64,000 nt of DNA, taken from contig JAJKFL010000011.1 of assembly GCA_021186555.1 (NCBI GenBank), positions 31,731,611-31,795,610 on the forward strand, read 5' to 3'. Position numbers and translations under genes: made by a program. How positions within the stretch are numbered: the first letter of the stretch is position 1; every line of letters begins with the position of its first letter. The notes under the pieces are model-generated. The model was not told the DNA's origin. It saw nothing but the letters and a program-made list of their open reading frames with translations, and did no database searches. Source of the stretch: Reticulitermes speratus (Eukaryota > Arthropoda > Insecta > Blattodea > Rhinotermitidae). Of this stretch, positions 45,546 to 58,900 are shown one piece after another.

Positions 45546-48500
45546 ATGGCGTCCAAAATAATTTGCCTCGTGGCGGTGTTTTGTGCTATGCAGGTACGTA
45601 TGAGGTAGTTGTAGCGTGCACACGAAGTTGAATGCAGGTACGTATGAGGTAGTTGTAGCGTGCACACGAAGTTGAATGCAGGTACGTATGAGGTAGTTGT
45701 AGCGTGCACACGAAGTTGAATGCAGGTTAGAATTGTTAAGCATTTAGTTATTGAGATATTTCATTTCAGTACTTTGCATTTTGTCGAATAAGTTCAGCAA
45801 AAAAGAAATTCAAATGTAACAGGACACGATGTATGACTTCGTATGTTATTCTGTTCTCTCATCGTTTCCATGGAAACATGTAGTTCTTTCGTACATGCAC
45901 AGATGGCAGCTCTTTTTCCGTAAGAGCGCCATCTGTGGGGTAAAGATGTAACAAAATTCACTGCTATAAAGCAAGACGGCTCAGAGATAGGAAGGAAGGG
46001 GAAGTGATACAGGATAAAGGGAATTGTTCCCCTCTGAAACGCAACGGGTCTCTTCCAACAGTGTACATTAATCCGTGATTTCAGGCTTCCGCCGCGATGT
46101 AGATGAGATCTGCGCTCTTCTGGGATTACTTCTTGACCCTTGACGATGGGACCGATACGTTTTCCCGAAACGTCCGTACCGTATTACCATTCGACGCTGC
46201 ATATTATTACAGAAGAGCCCAGATCTCAGTGCACACTAATGGAATAAGACTGGGTGACAGGATTTCCACTGCAGGTAGGCACACGGTTACTCTCATCGCC
46301 ACCAATGTGTTCAGACCAACTCTGTGCTTCTCCGACATTTTGTCCAGTGTGTGCCCCCGGCTTTACCCGTGAGGATAAGGCCGGTTATTTATGCCACCTA
46401 ATGCCACGGTGAAGAATTCAGGATTTTGTGCCTCCATTCTCCTATACGTGGTGCCTATACACAGTAGTGGTAGTTTAAATCTAAGAAATTCTTGTTCATA
46501 AATTGTGCTTTATTTCATGTGCCACCCAGAAATGTAAACAATATACTACTATGCCGCAGTTATTGAACGTACAAAGATATTTCCCCCCACACTCTGCCTA
46601 GCATGGACCTCCTACATCCTCACGCCTGACTTCTTCCAATTCAAAATTTGTAAATGCTGGATTTACTTTCTTCTTTTCTGTGTTCCCCGTTTGATTTATT
46701 GACGGAGACGAGTCCATTGTAGGTAACGTGGGGCACCAGACGGAATATTGAAATTTCTACAATCCGTGTTCATTCTTTGCCTGACCCGAGTACAGCTGTT
46801 CGATAATTTAACAACGCAGATTAAGCTAAAAAGTTTGTGGACGTAGAAAACATATACGGGAAGATATTACAAACGGTGCGTTCATCACTTCTCTGTTATT
46901 CTGATTATTCTTCGTCTTTCTTTTAATCTTATTTTCTTTCTTATATGTACAGCTCTTCAGTAAATGCGTATTCCTCTTCGTCCATTTCTTTATTTATTAT
47001 CATTCCTGTTGGCCCAACACCGCATTCTATTCTTACTCCTTTTCGTCTTTGTCGTCCTATTGTTGGCACTTTTCTTCCTTTCCTCCTCCTCCCTGTTTTC
47101 TTTCCCTTCCTCAAACTTTCATTCATCTTCATTGTTTTCTTATTCTCTTCAAGCCTCGCTCGCTTTAAACCGGAAACAGATCCCCTAAAAAGGTGGATAG
47201 GTCCCGCAATGTGAAGCACGCAATTCCGAAGAGGATTGTAATTCAGTTTCATTTGCAGGTTGTCAATGCGGCCAGCGTGCAGAAGCGCGACGTGATCCAG
47301 GATCTCGTGAATGCAGCCCTGGCACCTATAGCTCAAATACAGCAACAAATTCAAGCAGGCATAAATGAAGCGCAGATTCTGATTCAGGGCATTCAGAGCC
47401 AGATTGCAAGTGTGATAGCTTCTGTAATAGCAGACCTGCAGGCCAGAGCTAAGGTCGTAACCGACCAGATTACGGCGATCGTAGGCGAAGTCGCCAACAT
47501 CCCGACATGTGCCATCGGACAGATCTCAAACGTTGCAAATATAGTGACTCAGGCAGGTATGGCGCTACATCAGTTGTTTGAATTAATTGCTACTTTCAGT
47601 GTGAAATCTTGTGAATATGGTAATGAACATACGGCTTCCATCAGAACTGTAAAATACTTTGCTTATATAACGACTACTATGCTGCACAAACAGGATTCTG
47701 TTCCATAGAAACGGATACAAGCCTACAACTATTTGTCTGTTCCCTCATGTACTTATTTATGTACACGTGTGCTTACATTCACTTACCCGTACACTCATTT
47801 AATGCCACGTAACAGCCAATTCCACGGATCACACTTCTGCTTAAGCAGCCAACTGGTCCAGTCATTAGCTATTGAAAATAATTATTTTCCTTACACGGAG
47901 GCTGAGGTTTAGTACTTTTCCAGAACAGCCCACCTCGATCTCAATCAGCTGTATGTAGCCCACACCCACACACATTTCACCAAAACCAGTTTTGTATTAT
48001 CCCATGAGGAACTTCGTGATTTGTATTCCACGCCAAATATTAGTAAGATGATCAAGCGAAGGGCTATGAGGTGAGCGGGGCATTTAGCACGCATGGAGGA
48101 AAAGAGAAGTGCGTACAAGGTTTTGGTGGGAAACCTGAAAGAGAGGGCTTTGAAGACCTTGGCAGTGGTGGAATAATAATGTTAGAAGAAATTTAAAAAT
48201 AAATAGAATGGGGGAGCATATTTCGGCTTCATATGACTCAGTATATGGACAAGTGTCCGATCTTAGCCTCTCACACTATGCGGAAAATTTCTTAATTAGC
48301 CGAGAAGCTATTGGTTTCTCAAGTAGCATTCTGCTCGATTGAGTTAGTTAGGAGCTCTTTGTTTCCAAAAGGCCCACCAGATTACATTCTTTCTCTCCCA
48401 TTTCCACCTGAAGAAGCACACACATCCATTCACCAAAAATTTGTGAGGTTTTTTGGCCTAAAGAAGACGGACACAATGTCCAAAACACGTCACAAATATA

Positions 48501-50961
48501 CGTAACAACACTCCCACATTACAGTCAGAATCCTTCAGACATAAAAAAGGATAAGACACTAGGCACAATGTTGTGAACATCTGTCACGCCCATCAGACCT
48601 GTCGCTGTTAACCGACTGAATGGTTGTGGTTCATTGCTAGTCAGGTTCAATTTGTCACAATGTTCAGACCTGCTGTGACACTCGCTGTAAATCCTATCCA
48701 AAAGACACCAGAGGCTACTTCCTCCCTGTAAAGTCCCCGGTTTTTATAATCGACACTCACCTCCTTCTTGGGCCGAAGTTAAGAATGTATGGACCTATAC
48801 CTCCACTTCTACTGAAGGGTCGACTCTAGGGATGTATAGACGATATTTTTATTTCTTACATTTATTACTTAAGTTATTCACGCATATATTTACAATGTTA
48901 GTTACTACTGTGCAAGTTTATTACGCCACTTCCTCGATCAGTATGGTTGACCCGTTGAATCAAGAAGTTACGTCGAATTACGTACATAAAATGAGTTCCT
49001 ACCTCACAAGAAACAGACTTTCTTTTAATTACAAAGACAAACCCGTTAATGCTATGTAGGAAATAATAACTGTTTATGTCAATAATCATAAGACACTAAG
49101 AATGGAGTATGTGGAAAAATGTTGAATTCTTTGTGTTAAGAGTAGCTCGCACGTGTACATTCCACTACGCTTTAAAGCGTTTCATTTCCGTCACGTGTGT
49201 TCTCAACCTGCCGTGACTTTTTGCGTTACCAACGGCTGAACTTCCGTCTGAAAATCCCTAGGCTACTCCGGTGACGCGAATTCTAAAAAGAACGTGATTT
49301 ATAATTCAACTTATTAAGGGACAGGTATAGCAAGTTAGAATCATTCACGGAAGAACGGCACTTCACCATTGCGATAAGTTGATGAGCCAGATAATAGTTT
49401 AGGAAAGGGTAAAGAAATTAAAAGCCGATCCCAGTGGCCGTCTGTTCTAAGGCGTGGGTCTTCGGCCGCTCGCTTACTAGGATCGTGGGTTCGAATCCCA
49501 CCGGGGGCATGGATGTCTGTCTGTTGTGAGTGTTGTGTGTTGTAGGGTAGAGGTCTCTGCGACGGGCTGATCACTCGTCCAGAGGAGTCCTACCGACTGT
49601 GGTGTGTCTAAAGTGTGTGATCGTGAAACCTCGACGAAACGAGGAGGCCCAGGCCCATATAGGGCTGTCGAGCCATAAAAAAAAAAAAAAATTGGAAGTT
49701 TCCCGGGAGGGGGGGGGGTAGTGATGATGAGTGTTTATGAATAACGCTTTTGTGATATAAAGTGTAACATGAACTGCGGTCAATGAACAGACCGATACCT
49801 ACCTGAAGCAACAGAGTCAGTAAACAGAATGTCATGTGAAAGAAAGTGAACATTACAACAAGCGGCGTAACAGCCAGCCGAAAACTTCTGAAAATTTGGA
49901 AGACAAACTTAGAAAACCAGGGCGTTAGTAGATTCATTCATGACGTGTCTGTCTTACGACAGGTCCACAGCTTCTTCCAAAGCGAGTTCTCCACAGAATG
50001 CGATTAAGTGCTTCCTCTTTGAAATTCCTGTACCTCATATTTTCCTTAAGGTCTTCCAGTTTATGCTTACGTCTTCTTCCTCCTCTTCTCTTTTCTTCTA
50101 TCTTCCGTTTTAACTTTCCTTCAATAATGTGTTTAAGAAGCCAGTTCGTACACAAGACGTGACCAATAGAGTTAACCTCACTTCGTTGTACTGTATGTAC
50201 GATGTTCCTTCTTCCTTCACTCTATGTAACACTTCTTCATTTCTCACACACGATATGTCCAACTGATACCCTCCTTCATTCCCCAGCACCACACTTCAAA
50301 ACCTTCAAGCTACTTTTTATCTACTTTCCAAAGTGTTCAATTTTCAGCGCCATAAAAAGCTATGGTCCGAAAGGTAGCAAATGAAGACAAATACTCCCTA
50401 ATGAGTGCATTTTTGCCGAAACTTGTAGCACCTTTGTCTTATATTGTTATTATGTTTATAATTCAAATAAACACAATCCTATTTACAGGTTACGTTTAAC
50501 AATATCCAAGACGGACTTTTAGCAGAGTTAGAGCAATAACAAATCAAATACCTCAGAGTTTATTGGTCTTGTTTCATTTCCGTCACTCTGTAGACTGTAC
50601 TGTAATTTCGGCAGGTAAGAACATCGAATCCTGCGCCGTCACAGCGATAGGCCCTATTGTCTCCAAATTCGAAGACTTACTGCTTCAGGGCGGTAATGCT
50701 GCAACACTCTTAGTGGACACCCAAACGAAGTTGACCAACGTCTCAATCTTCGACATCGGCAGCATCGCCACAACCGCCGCAACCGCCGCGTCCAAGGGCC
50801 TGCTGCTCGTCTCCTCGCTCACATCCGATTTGGTATCGCTCTCCACACAGATTCCGAATGTGGCCATACAGATTCCCATATGCGGAACTGTCGCAGCAAC
50901 GAGCGCCGCCACGCAATTTCAGAACATTCTGACGAATGTTCAGAGTTGCGTCCAGAATTGA
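45546..50961 (+). CDS. Gene copy B: secreted four-cysteine helical protein (230 aa, intact)
   Basis: Exons are 45546-45593, 47259-47556 and 50615-50961 (phases 0 and 1; stop TGA). This is the only copy of the triplication that reads through cleanly. The signal peptide spans residues 1-20 (starts M-A-S-K-I-I-C, ends V-V-N-A). K25-R26 may be a dibasic processing site. Cysteines are at 100, 122, 205 and 227, so both pairs are 22 apart as in members 1-3, while the middle pair is missing. N157-V-S is a possible glycosylation site. Residues 27-95 are rich in Ile, Gln, Ala and Val with heptad-like spacing, suggesting long amphipathic helices or a coiled coil. The function and partners are unknown. 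Exon 1 is followed by three tandem copies of its own donor region. Confidence 0.85.
45594..45725 (+). repeat. Triple 44-bp repeat duplicating the intron 1 donor (copy B)
   Basis: Three exact 44-bp units starting GTACGTATGAGGTAG at 45594, 45638 and 45682. Each is preceded by GCAG, so three identical GCAG|GTACGT donors follow exon 1. Use of the second or third would add an in-frame stop (TAG within GAGGTAG). Copy A has one unit (35538-35581). Confidence 0.9.
49426..49692 (+). repeat. SINE-B copy in intron 2 of copy B
   Basis: Same insertion as at 39274 and almost identical to the A copy (GTGTCTAAAGTGTGTGATCG shared with A, not C). Confidence 0.85.
49933..50293 (-). mobile_element. LINE 3' coding end in intron 2 of copy B
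   Basis: Counterpart of 39780-40140, with the same frameshift. Confidence 0.7.
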
Positions 50962-51047
50962 ACGATCTTCTTGGTAACGAGGGCGAAACATGGTGACTTA
51001 AACTGCGTTTCTGAGAACATTACTGGTCTAAAACTGTAGAACTGTAA

Positions 51048-51053
51048 AATAAA
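51048..51053 (+). terminator. Polyadenylation signal of copy B
   Basis: AATAAA lies 87 nt after the stop, in the same position as in A. Confidence 0.7.
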
Positions 51054-51216
51054 CACGTCAGATCTAACACAGAAGTCTATCTCCATTACTTTCACTTCTC
51101 ATCCTGTCTGTATGTGTCAACGGATAAGTCACAAACTAGGATTCGATATACGGAATAATTAAAATCTATATTTATTTCACTAGACATGATATAAGTATTT
51201 CGATACTGGAAGAATC

Positions 51217-51292
51217 ACCACCACCACCACAACCACCACCACCATCACCACCACCACCACCACCCACAATTACCACCACCACCACCATCACT
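51217..51292. repeat. (CAC)n microsatellite downstream of copy B
   Basis: Expanded, interrupted CAC array (with CAT, AAC and AAT interruptions), longer than in A. Confidence 0.85.
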
Positions 51293-51377
51293 GTCGTCAT
51301 GTTACATGCTGCAAGTATTAGTTCAACAGAGGTACCGTATGTTCAAAACTACAACACACATGCACAAGGACACCAGC

Positions 51378-51603
51378 AGTGCAGTCGGTATAGCGACTCG
51401 CTACGGATTGGACGGTCCGGGGATAGCATCCCGGTGGTGGCGAGATTTTCCACACCAGTCCAGGCTGGCCCGAGGGCCCACCCAGCCTCCTATACAATGG
51501 GTAATGAATTTCTTACTCGAGGGTAAAGCTGTCGGAGCGTGGCGTTGATCACCCACCCCTATCTAGAGCCCCCTCTGCGTCTTCGCGGCCTGTTCTAGGG
51601 TAA
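51378..51603 (+). repeat. SINE-D-like copy downstream of copy B
   Basis: Counterpart of 41175-41405. Confidence 0.6.
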
Positions 51604-52414
51604 ACATTACCTTTACCTTTACAAGCAAACCAGAGGTACAGCCACCACAATTGTAATTTTGTTATAACGGACGTGCCAGGAAAACTTCTTACATCCTGTA
51701 TAACCGTAAACAGGGGCCCCATAAATTTTCCAAAAATCCAGGAGCCACCTCAAAATTCTAGGTGCCAAAAGGGCAATATGAAGAAGTTCCATACTGAGGA
51801 CCCACAAATCTCAGGCGCCACGGCACAAAATTTATTCTCCCGTGCAGCCTGGCGCCAGGGATTTGTAAAATAAATTAATTTCATATTCGTCCTTGCTCGT
51901 ATTATCACGAATGCAGTAGTGTGTGTGTGTGTATTTACGTATCTTCTGCACGAACTCCTTAGGATACATAAAAATTTAGGTTCTCCAGGCGGTAACTCTC
52001 AACGTTGCGGTGACTTGGGATATGACACCGTGTAATCAGGTAGAATAGCGCGGACGTTTCAGAGGATCCTGCTGTCTCATTAAGTTCCTCTGAAAGGTTT
52101 GTACACTTCCACCAGTCCACATGGCGCGACGTCCCAGAAGCATGTTTAGGCCCTAGACCATATAACTGCAAGTGAATGAATAAAAATAATTCTGTACTTT
52201 GAAGGACACTGGCAGGTGTAACGTGGCCTACTTTATGACAGGATTGTCACACTTTTCTTGACCGCTCGATATTTTGTTATGAATAATATATCCCCAGCGA
52301 CCGAACAACAGATTGGTGAATTTAACCCGAGTCTGTTCGACCTTTCACGTGGTGCAGGCAACTACGGCGAGATTTGGTCTGCGTGCGTGCAACATGGACA
52401 TTAGTAGCCTATAC

Positions 52415-52745
52415 AAAACACAGAATGAAGTGTGTGTTTGTGTGTTTGTCGCTCCAATCGCGGAGCATAGGGGCCTCCTTTCGGAGGTTGATGCGTTGAT
52501 GTAGTGAGTGACCAGCCCACTGACCGCACAAGTTCTACTCAATCCTGATGTGACTGCCAGAGTCATCTGGCAGGCAGTCAGGAGACTTGGGTGAGAAATG
52601 GCCGCTGAATTTTGCTGACGAGCATTACTAGTTCTATTCTATGCTCCGGATTTTTATCACCCTTAAAAATCCATCGTCCCTGGTCGGGATCGAACCCGCG
52701 AACCTTGTGCGAGCACGCTAACCACTAGTCCACCGAGGGCGACTG
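52415..52745 (-). repeat. SINE-C copy in unit B
   Basis: Same insertion as at 42215-42540, absent from C. Confidence 0.7.
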
Positions 52746-53883
52746 AATAAGTATAGGCCTACGTGTAATTATATGCATGTACAACTTTACCTGTGCATTT
52801 TTATGTGCAATAAAATGCACTGATAATAGTAGGAAGAATTATAATTATTACATAAATTACAATTTTTATAATTATAACAATTCAATTGACCACATAGACT
52901 AAGGCGGTGCTACCGTACCCCCACCCCCCATCCTTCCACACACAAGCTGTCACCAAGATACAGAATAATCGGTGTTCCATGTCACTGTATGGTTACATCT
53001 GTATATTTTATATGGGATCACGTGACGTTTTAATTATAAATTTACACATTTACATTATGCATTTAATTATAATCTTCTTCTTCTCTTGCACTACAACCCG
53101 TGGTGGGCTTTGGCATCCCGAAGGTTACTTGGTCTTGAAGTGTGCATTTTGTAGTGAATGACCAGCCCACTGACTGTACAAGTTCTATTCAATCCTGATG
53201 TGAATGCCAGAGCCATCTAGCAGTTAATCAGGACACTTGGGTGAGAAATTGCCTCTGTATTTTAAAACAAATTAGGAAAAGTCGGCAGCGTCTAAAACTT
53301 TTGGTGTCTTCTCTCTGTTATTATCCCTGTAATTTGTGAACATTTTCAATGCAGTGTAAACACCATCACGATGTCTTTGTTTTTACATTGCAAGCTTAGT
53401 TACCTTTAAATCTTGAAGTTTCTGCAAACTCTCTGGGTATGCCTTACTTCTTCCATTCGTCTGCTATACCAGTACATGAACAACACATAACATAACGTAA
53501 CATTCACGCGTTACTCCACGCCACATTCATAACAAATTTTTTCATTCGCGATGATTGATGAAGACATTAAACTACCGGTTAATAAATTAATACTTTCTCA
53601 TAAACATATCTAAAACACCTCATCTTTGCGGCGTAGAATTGAAACACATCTCACGAAAACAAGATAGGCAATGTACATATAACGCAATATTGTGGCGCGT
53701 TCGCGTAATGATTATACATCCTCGGCTCCCAATATCAAATTTCACGTAAATCCGTCAAGTGTGAGTAGCGCTGATACACGCAGACAGACGGACGGACAGA
53801 ATAACAGCCTGATACCACTTCAGTCGAAGACAGCGCATGTATGGCGATTTAATTTCGCCGCAGTAATTAGACCTTCATGTAAG

Positions 53884-54117
53884 AAAGGTAAGGTTTACCC
53901 TTAGAACAGGCCACGTAGGCCCAGAGGAGAAGTAGAAGTAGAGCTGTACCCTTTCCTCGGCGCTAGAAGAAGGTGGATGGTCAAATCCACGCCCCGACCG
54001 CTTTACGCCCGAGAAAGAGACACGGTACACACTGTAAAATCTCGCCCCCACCAGGATTCGATCCCCAGACTGTCCAGCCCGTAGCCAGTCGCTATACTGA
54101 CTGAGCTATCCCGGCCG
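53884..54117 (-). repeat. SINE-D type copy in unit C
   Basis: Counterpart of 43680-43913 with the same internal deletion. Confidence 0.6.
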
Positions 54118-54286
54118 ACAGATGTTCATGTAAAATGTTCGATATTTTTGCCCAGTTGTAAACAAATTTGGGGTTTCTCAACAGATTTTCATAAAAGTTT
54201 CCGATATAAAAGTTAACGAAAATCCCTCCAGTGGGAGCGGCACTGCACATGTGGAGAGATCGACAGACGGACGGACGGGCGGGCGG

Positions 54287-54606
54287 ACATGGCGAAGGCA
54301 GTAGATGCTTTGACGGACGGGCGGGCGGACATGACGAAGGCAGTAGATGCTTTGACGGACGGGCGGGCGGACATGACGAAGGCAGTAGGTGCTTTGACGG
54401 ACGGGCGGGCGGACATGACGAAGGCAGTAGATGCTTTGACGGACGGGCGGGCGGACATGACGAAGGCAGTAGATGCTTTGACGGACGGGCGGGCGGACAT
54501 GACGAAGGCAGTAGATGCTTTGACGGACGGGCGGGCGGACATGACGAAGGCAGTAGGTGCTTTGACGGACGGGCGGGCGGACATGACGAAGGCAGTAGGT
54601 GCTTTC
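54287..54606. repeat. GC-rich 42-bp minisatellite, 7.6 units (unit C)
   Basis: Identical in unit order to the array at 44081-44400. Confidence 0.9.
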
Positions 54607-55689
54607 CACGACTCTGCAAAGGCAACTAAAAATTATAGGCCTACTGAACTTTGTTTGCTCAACAAACTTTCATCACATATTCCACCACCTGAAAGAACAT
54701 TTCCTCGATAATGCTATCGTGAAAGTATGTTTTAACATTCCCACGATTCCTTCCCTGTAGAAGCGTAACGTAAGTCTGAATCAGACATATTTGTGAAACA
54801 TTACTACGAAACAATGGAAATAAATTTTCTGTTAGTTAGAAATACGTAGAAAAAGTTGATAAACAAAAGGATTTTCAAATCTTACTAGATAAAATCCGTA
54901 CTTTATATAGCGATAATATTAATCGATAATCGCAAATAACATATTTCACGAAATAATCATATTACACGTAACCATATTACACTTCAGTTATTCAATAACA
55001 AATTCATTAAATCTTTCCCCCTAAATGCTCGATCATGTAATATTCTAAAGAATTTTGACATTCAATCAGCAATAACAGCAACAACAACAACATCATCAAC
55101 AACAACGACTATCCGATTAAACAAAACCTTGATTCTGCGTTTCGTTATGCGTAAACGTACATATAGTGTCACTAAATAGACGTGGAAAATTTAGGTAATT
55201 TAAGTGCATTTAATATCTTTACACAGCGCACAAAGACACATTTCTAACGTAACCTATCAAAGCCTTTAAAGAGATGTATGATAGACTAAAAATGCACGGT
55301 ATGAATAATATAAGGTTTGTTAAATTATGGTTCTTGGCAGGACCATCTTTTTGATTTCAGCATTTTGAAAAAAGTTCGAATCATACTCTTTTTTATATTA
55401 GGGCTATTCTGCCCTGTAATGTATTTCAAAATGGCAAGCAGAACAACTCTGTACAATTTCGGCTACTCAAAGTGAGAATTTCAAAACACCACAACACAAT
55501 TTCGACTTTCATCAGTGACGCCCGAAGAACGAAGCTGTTATGCGTCTAGATGCAGACCCCAAATACGACTATGTACACAACAAATGAAATTGCGCGTGTA
55601 GCGCCCTTCAAGGCCTGTAATTATCTCATTAGGCCTGTGAACAAATGACGCAAGAAGCTTGTCTGTGTTTATTCAGCTTGTGTACCGCC

Positions 55690-55696
55690 TATATAA
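55690..55696 (+). promoter_or_regulatory. TATA box of gene copy C
   Basis: TATATAA lies 61 nt upstream of the ATG at 55751; promoter and exon 1 are unchanged from B. Confidence 0.65.
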
Positions 55697-55798
55697 CCCG
55701 CTATACAACGACGCAAAAACTTCAGAAGCGCGAAAATCACCGGTAACAAGATGGCGTCCAAAATAATTTGCCTCGTGGCGGTGTTTTGTGCTATGCAG

Positions 55799-55927
55799 GT
55801 ACGTATGAGGTAGTTGTAGCGTGCACACGAAGTTAATGCAGGTACGTATGAGGTAGTTGTAGCGTGCACACAAAGTTGAATGCAGGTACGTAGAGGTAGT
55901 TGTAGCGTGCACACGAAGTTGAATCAG
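55799..55927 (+). repeat. Triple 44-bp donor repeat (copy C)
   Basis: Same three units as in B but of 43, 44 and 42 nt through one- and two-base losses. Confidence 0.85.
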
Positions 55928-58900
55928 TTAGATTGTTAAGCATTTAGTTATTGAGATATTTCATTTCAGTACTTTGCATTTTGTCGAATAAGTTCAGCAA
56001 ATAAAGAAATTCAAATGTAACAGGACACGATGTATGACTTCGTATGTTATTCTGTTCTCTCATCGTTTCCATGGAAACATGTAGTTCTTTCGTACATGCA
56101 CAGATGGCAGCTCTTTTTCCGTAAGAGCGCCATCTGTGGGGTAAAGATGTAACAAAATTCACTGCTATAAAGCAAGACGGCTCAGAGATAGGAAGGAAGG
56201 GAAGTGATACAGGATAAAGGGAATTGTTCCCCTCTGAAACGCAACGGGTCTCTTCCAACAGTGTACATTAATCCGTGATTTCAGGCTTCCGCCGCGATGT
56301 AGATGAGATCTGCGCTCTTCTGGGATTACTTCTTGACCCTTGACGATGGGACCGATACGTTTTCCCGAAACGTCCGTACCGTATTACCATTCGACGCTGC
56401 ATATTATACAGAAGAGCCCAGATCTCAGTGCACACTAATGGAATAAGACTGGGTGACAGGATTTCCACTGCAGGTAGGCACACGGTTACTCTCATCGCCA
56501 CCAATGTGTTCAGACCAACTCTGTGCTTCTCCGACATTTTGTCCAGTGTGTGCCCCCGGCTTTACCCGTGAGGATAAGGCCGGTTATTTATGCCACCTAA
56601 TGCCACGGTGAAGAATTCAGGATTTTGTCCTCCATTCTCCTATACGTGGTGCCTATACACAGTAGTGGTAGTTTAAATCTAAGAAATTCTTGTTCATAAA
56701 TTGTGCTTTATTTCATGTGCCACCCAGAAATGTAAACAATATACTACTATGCCGCAGTTATTGAACGTACAAAGATATTTCCCCCCACACTCTGCCTAGC
56801 ATGGACCTCCTACATCCTCACGCCTGACTTCTTCCAATTCCAAATTTGTAAATGCTGGATTTACTTTCTTTTTCTGTGTTCCCGTTTGATTTATTGACGG
56901 AGACGAGTCCATTGTAGGTAACGTGGGGCACCAGACGGAATATTGAAATTTCTACATCCGTGTTCATTCTTTGCCTGACCCGAGTACAGCTGTTCGATAA
57001 TTTAACAACGCAGATTAAGCTAAAAAGTTTGTGACGTAGAAAACATATACGGGAAGATATTACAAACGGTGCGTTCATCACTTCTCTGTTATTCTGATTA
57101 TTCTTCGTCTTTCTTTTAATCTTATTTTCTTTCTTATATGTACAGCTCTTCAGTATATACGTATTCCTCTTCGTCCATTTCTTTATTTATTATCATTCCT
57201 GTTGGCCCAACACCGCATTCTATTCTTACTCCTTTTCGTCTTTGTCGTCCTATTGTTGGCACTTTTCTTCCTTTCCTCTTCCTACCTGTTTTCTTTCCCT
57301 TCCTCAAACTTTCATTCATCTTCATTGTTTTCTTATTCTCTTCAAGCCTCGCTCGCTTTAAACTGGAAACAGATCCCCCTAAAAAGGTGGATGGTCCCCA
57401 ATGTTAAGCACGCAATTCCGAAGAGGATTGTAATTCAGTTTCATTTGCAGGTTGTCAATGCGGCCAGCGTGCAGAAGCGCGACGTGTTCCAGGATCCGTA
57501 ACGTAGCCCTGGCACCTATAGCTCAAATACAGCAACAAATTCAAGCAGGCATAAATCAAGCGCAGATTCTGATTCAGGGCATTCAGAGCCAGATTGCAAG
57601 TGTGATAGCTTCTGTAATAGCAGACCTGCAGGCCAGAGCTAAGGTCGTAACCGACCAGATTACAGCGATCGTAGGCGAAGTCGCCAACATCCCGCATGTG
57701 CCATCGGACAGATCTCAAACGTTGCAAACATAGTGACTCAGGCAGGTATGGCGCTACATCAGTTCGTTTGAATTACTTGCTACTTTCAGTGTGAAATCTT
57801 GTGAATACGGTAATGAACATCGGCTTCCATTAGAACTGTAAAATCACTTTGCTTATATAACGACTACTATGCTGCACAAACAGGATTCTGTTACCATAGA
57901 AACGGATACAAGCCTACAACTATTTGTCTGTTCCCTCATGTACTTATTTATGTACACGTGTGCTTACATTCACTCACTTTAATGCCACGTAACAGCCAAT
58001 TCCACGGGTCACAACTTCTGCTTAAGCAGCCAACGGGTTTCAGTCATTAGCTATTGAAAATAATTATTTTCCTTACACGGAGGCTGAGGTTTAGTACTTT
58101 TCCAGAACAGCCCACCTCGATCTCAATCAGCTGTATGTAGCCCACACCCACACACATTTCACCAAAACCAGTTTTGTATTATCCCATGAGGAACTTCGTG
58201 ATTTGTATTCCACGCCAAATTGAATGTCAAGCGAAGGGCAATGAGGTGAGCGGGGCATTTAGCACGCATGGAGGAAAAGAGAAGTGCGTACAAGGTTTTG
58301 GTGGGAAATCTGAAAGAGAGGGCTTTGAAGACTTGGCAGTGGTGGAATAATAATGTTAGAAGAAATTTAAAAATAAATAGAATGGGGGAGCATATGTCGG
58401 CTTCATATGACTCAGTACATGGACAAGTGCGAGATCTTAGCAAATTTCTAATTAGCGAGAACATTTTCTAAGTAGCTGAGGCTATTGGTTAGTTGAGCTC
58501 TTTGTTTCAAAAGGCCCACCAGATTACATTCTTTCTCTCCCATTTCCACCTGAAGAAGCACACACATCCATTCACCAAAAATTTGTGAGTTTTATCGGCC
58601 TAAAGAAGACGGACACAATGTCCAAAACACGTCACAAATATCGTAACAACACTCCCACATTACAGTCAGAATCCTTCAGACATAAAAAAGGAATAAGACA
58701 CTAGGCACATGTTTGAACATCTGTCACGCCCATCAGACCTGTCGCTGTTAACCGACTGAATGGTTGTGGTTCATTGCTAGTCAGGTTCAATTTGTCACAA
58801 TGTTCAGACCTGCTGTGACACTCGCTGTAAATCCTATCCAAAAGACACCAGAGGCTACTTCCTCCTGTAAAGTCCCCGGTTTTTATAATCGACACTCACC

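Larger units (their letters stand above)
43062..53263 (+). repeat. Tandem unit B (about 10.2 kb)
   Basis: Second segmental copy. Its 5' part matches C (same deletion after 43500, same number of minisatellite units, same triple 44-bp repeat at exon 1). Its 3' part matches A (SINE-B sequence variants, SINE-C insertion, truncated SINE-C at the edge). Confidence 0.9.
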
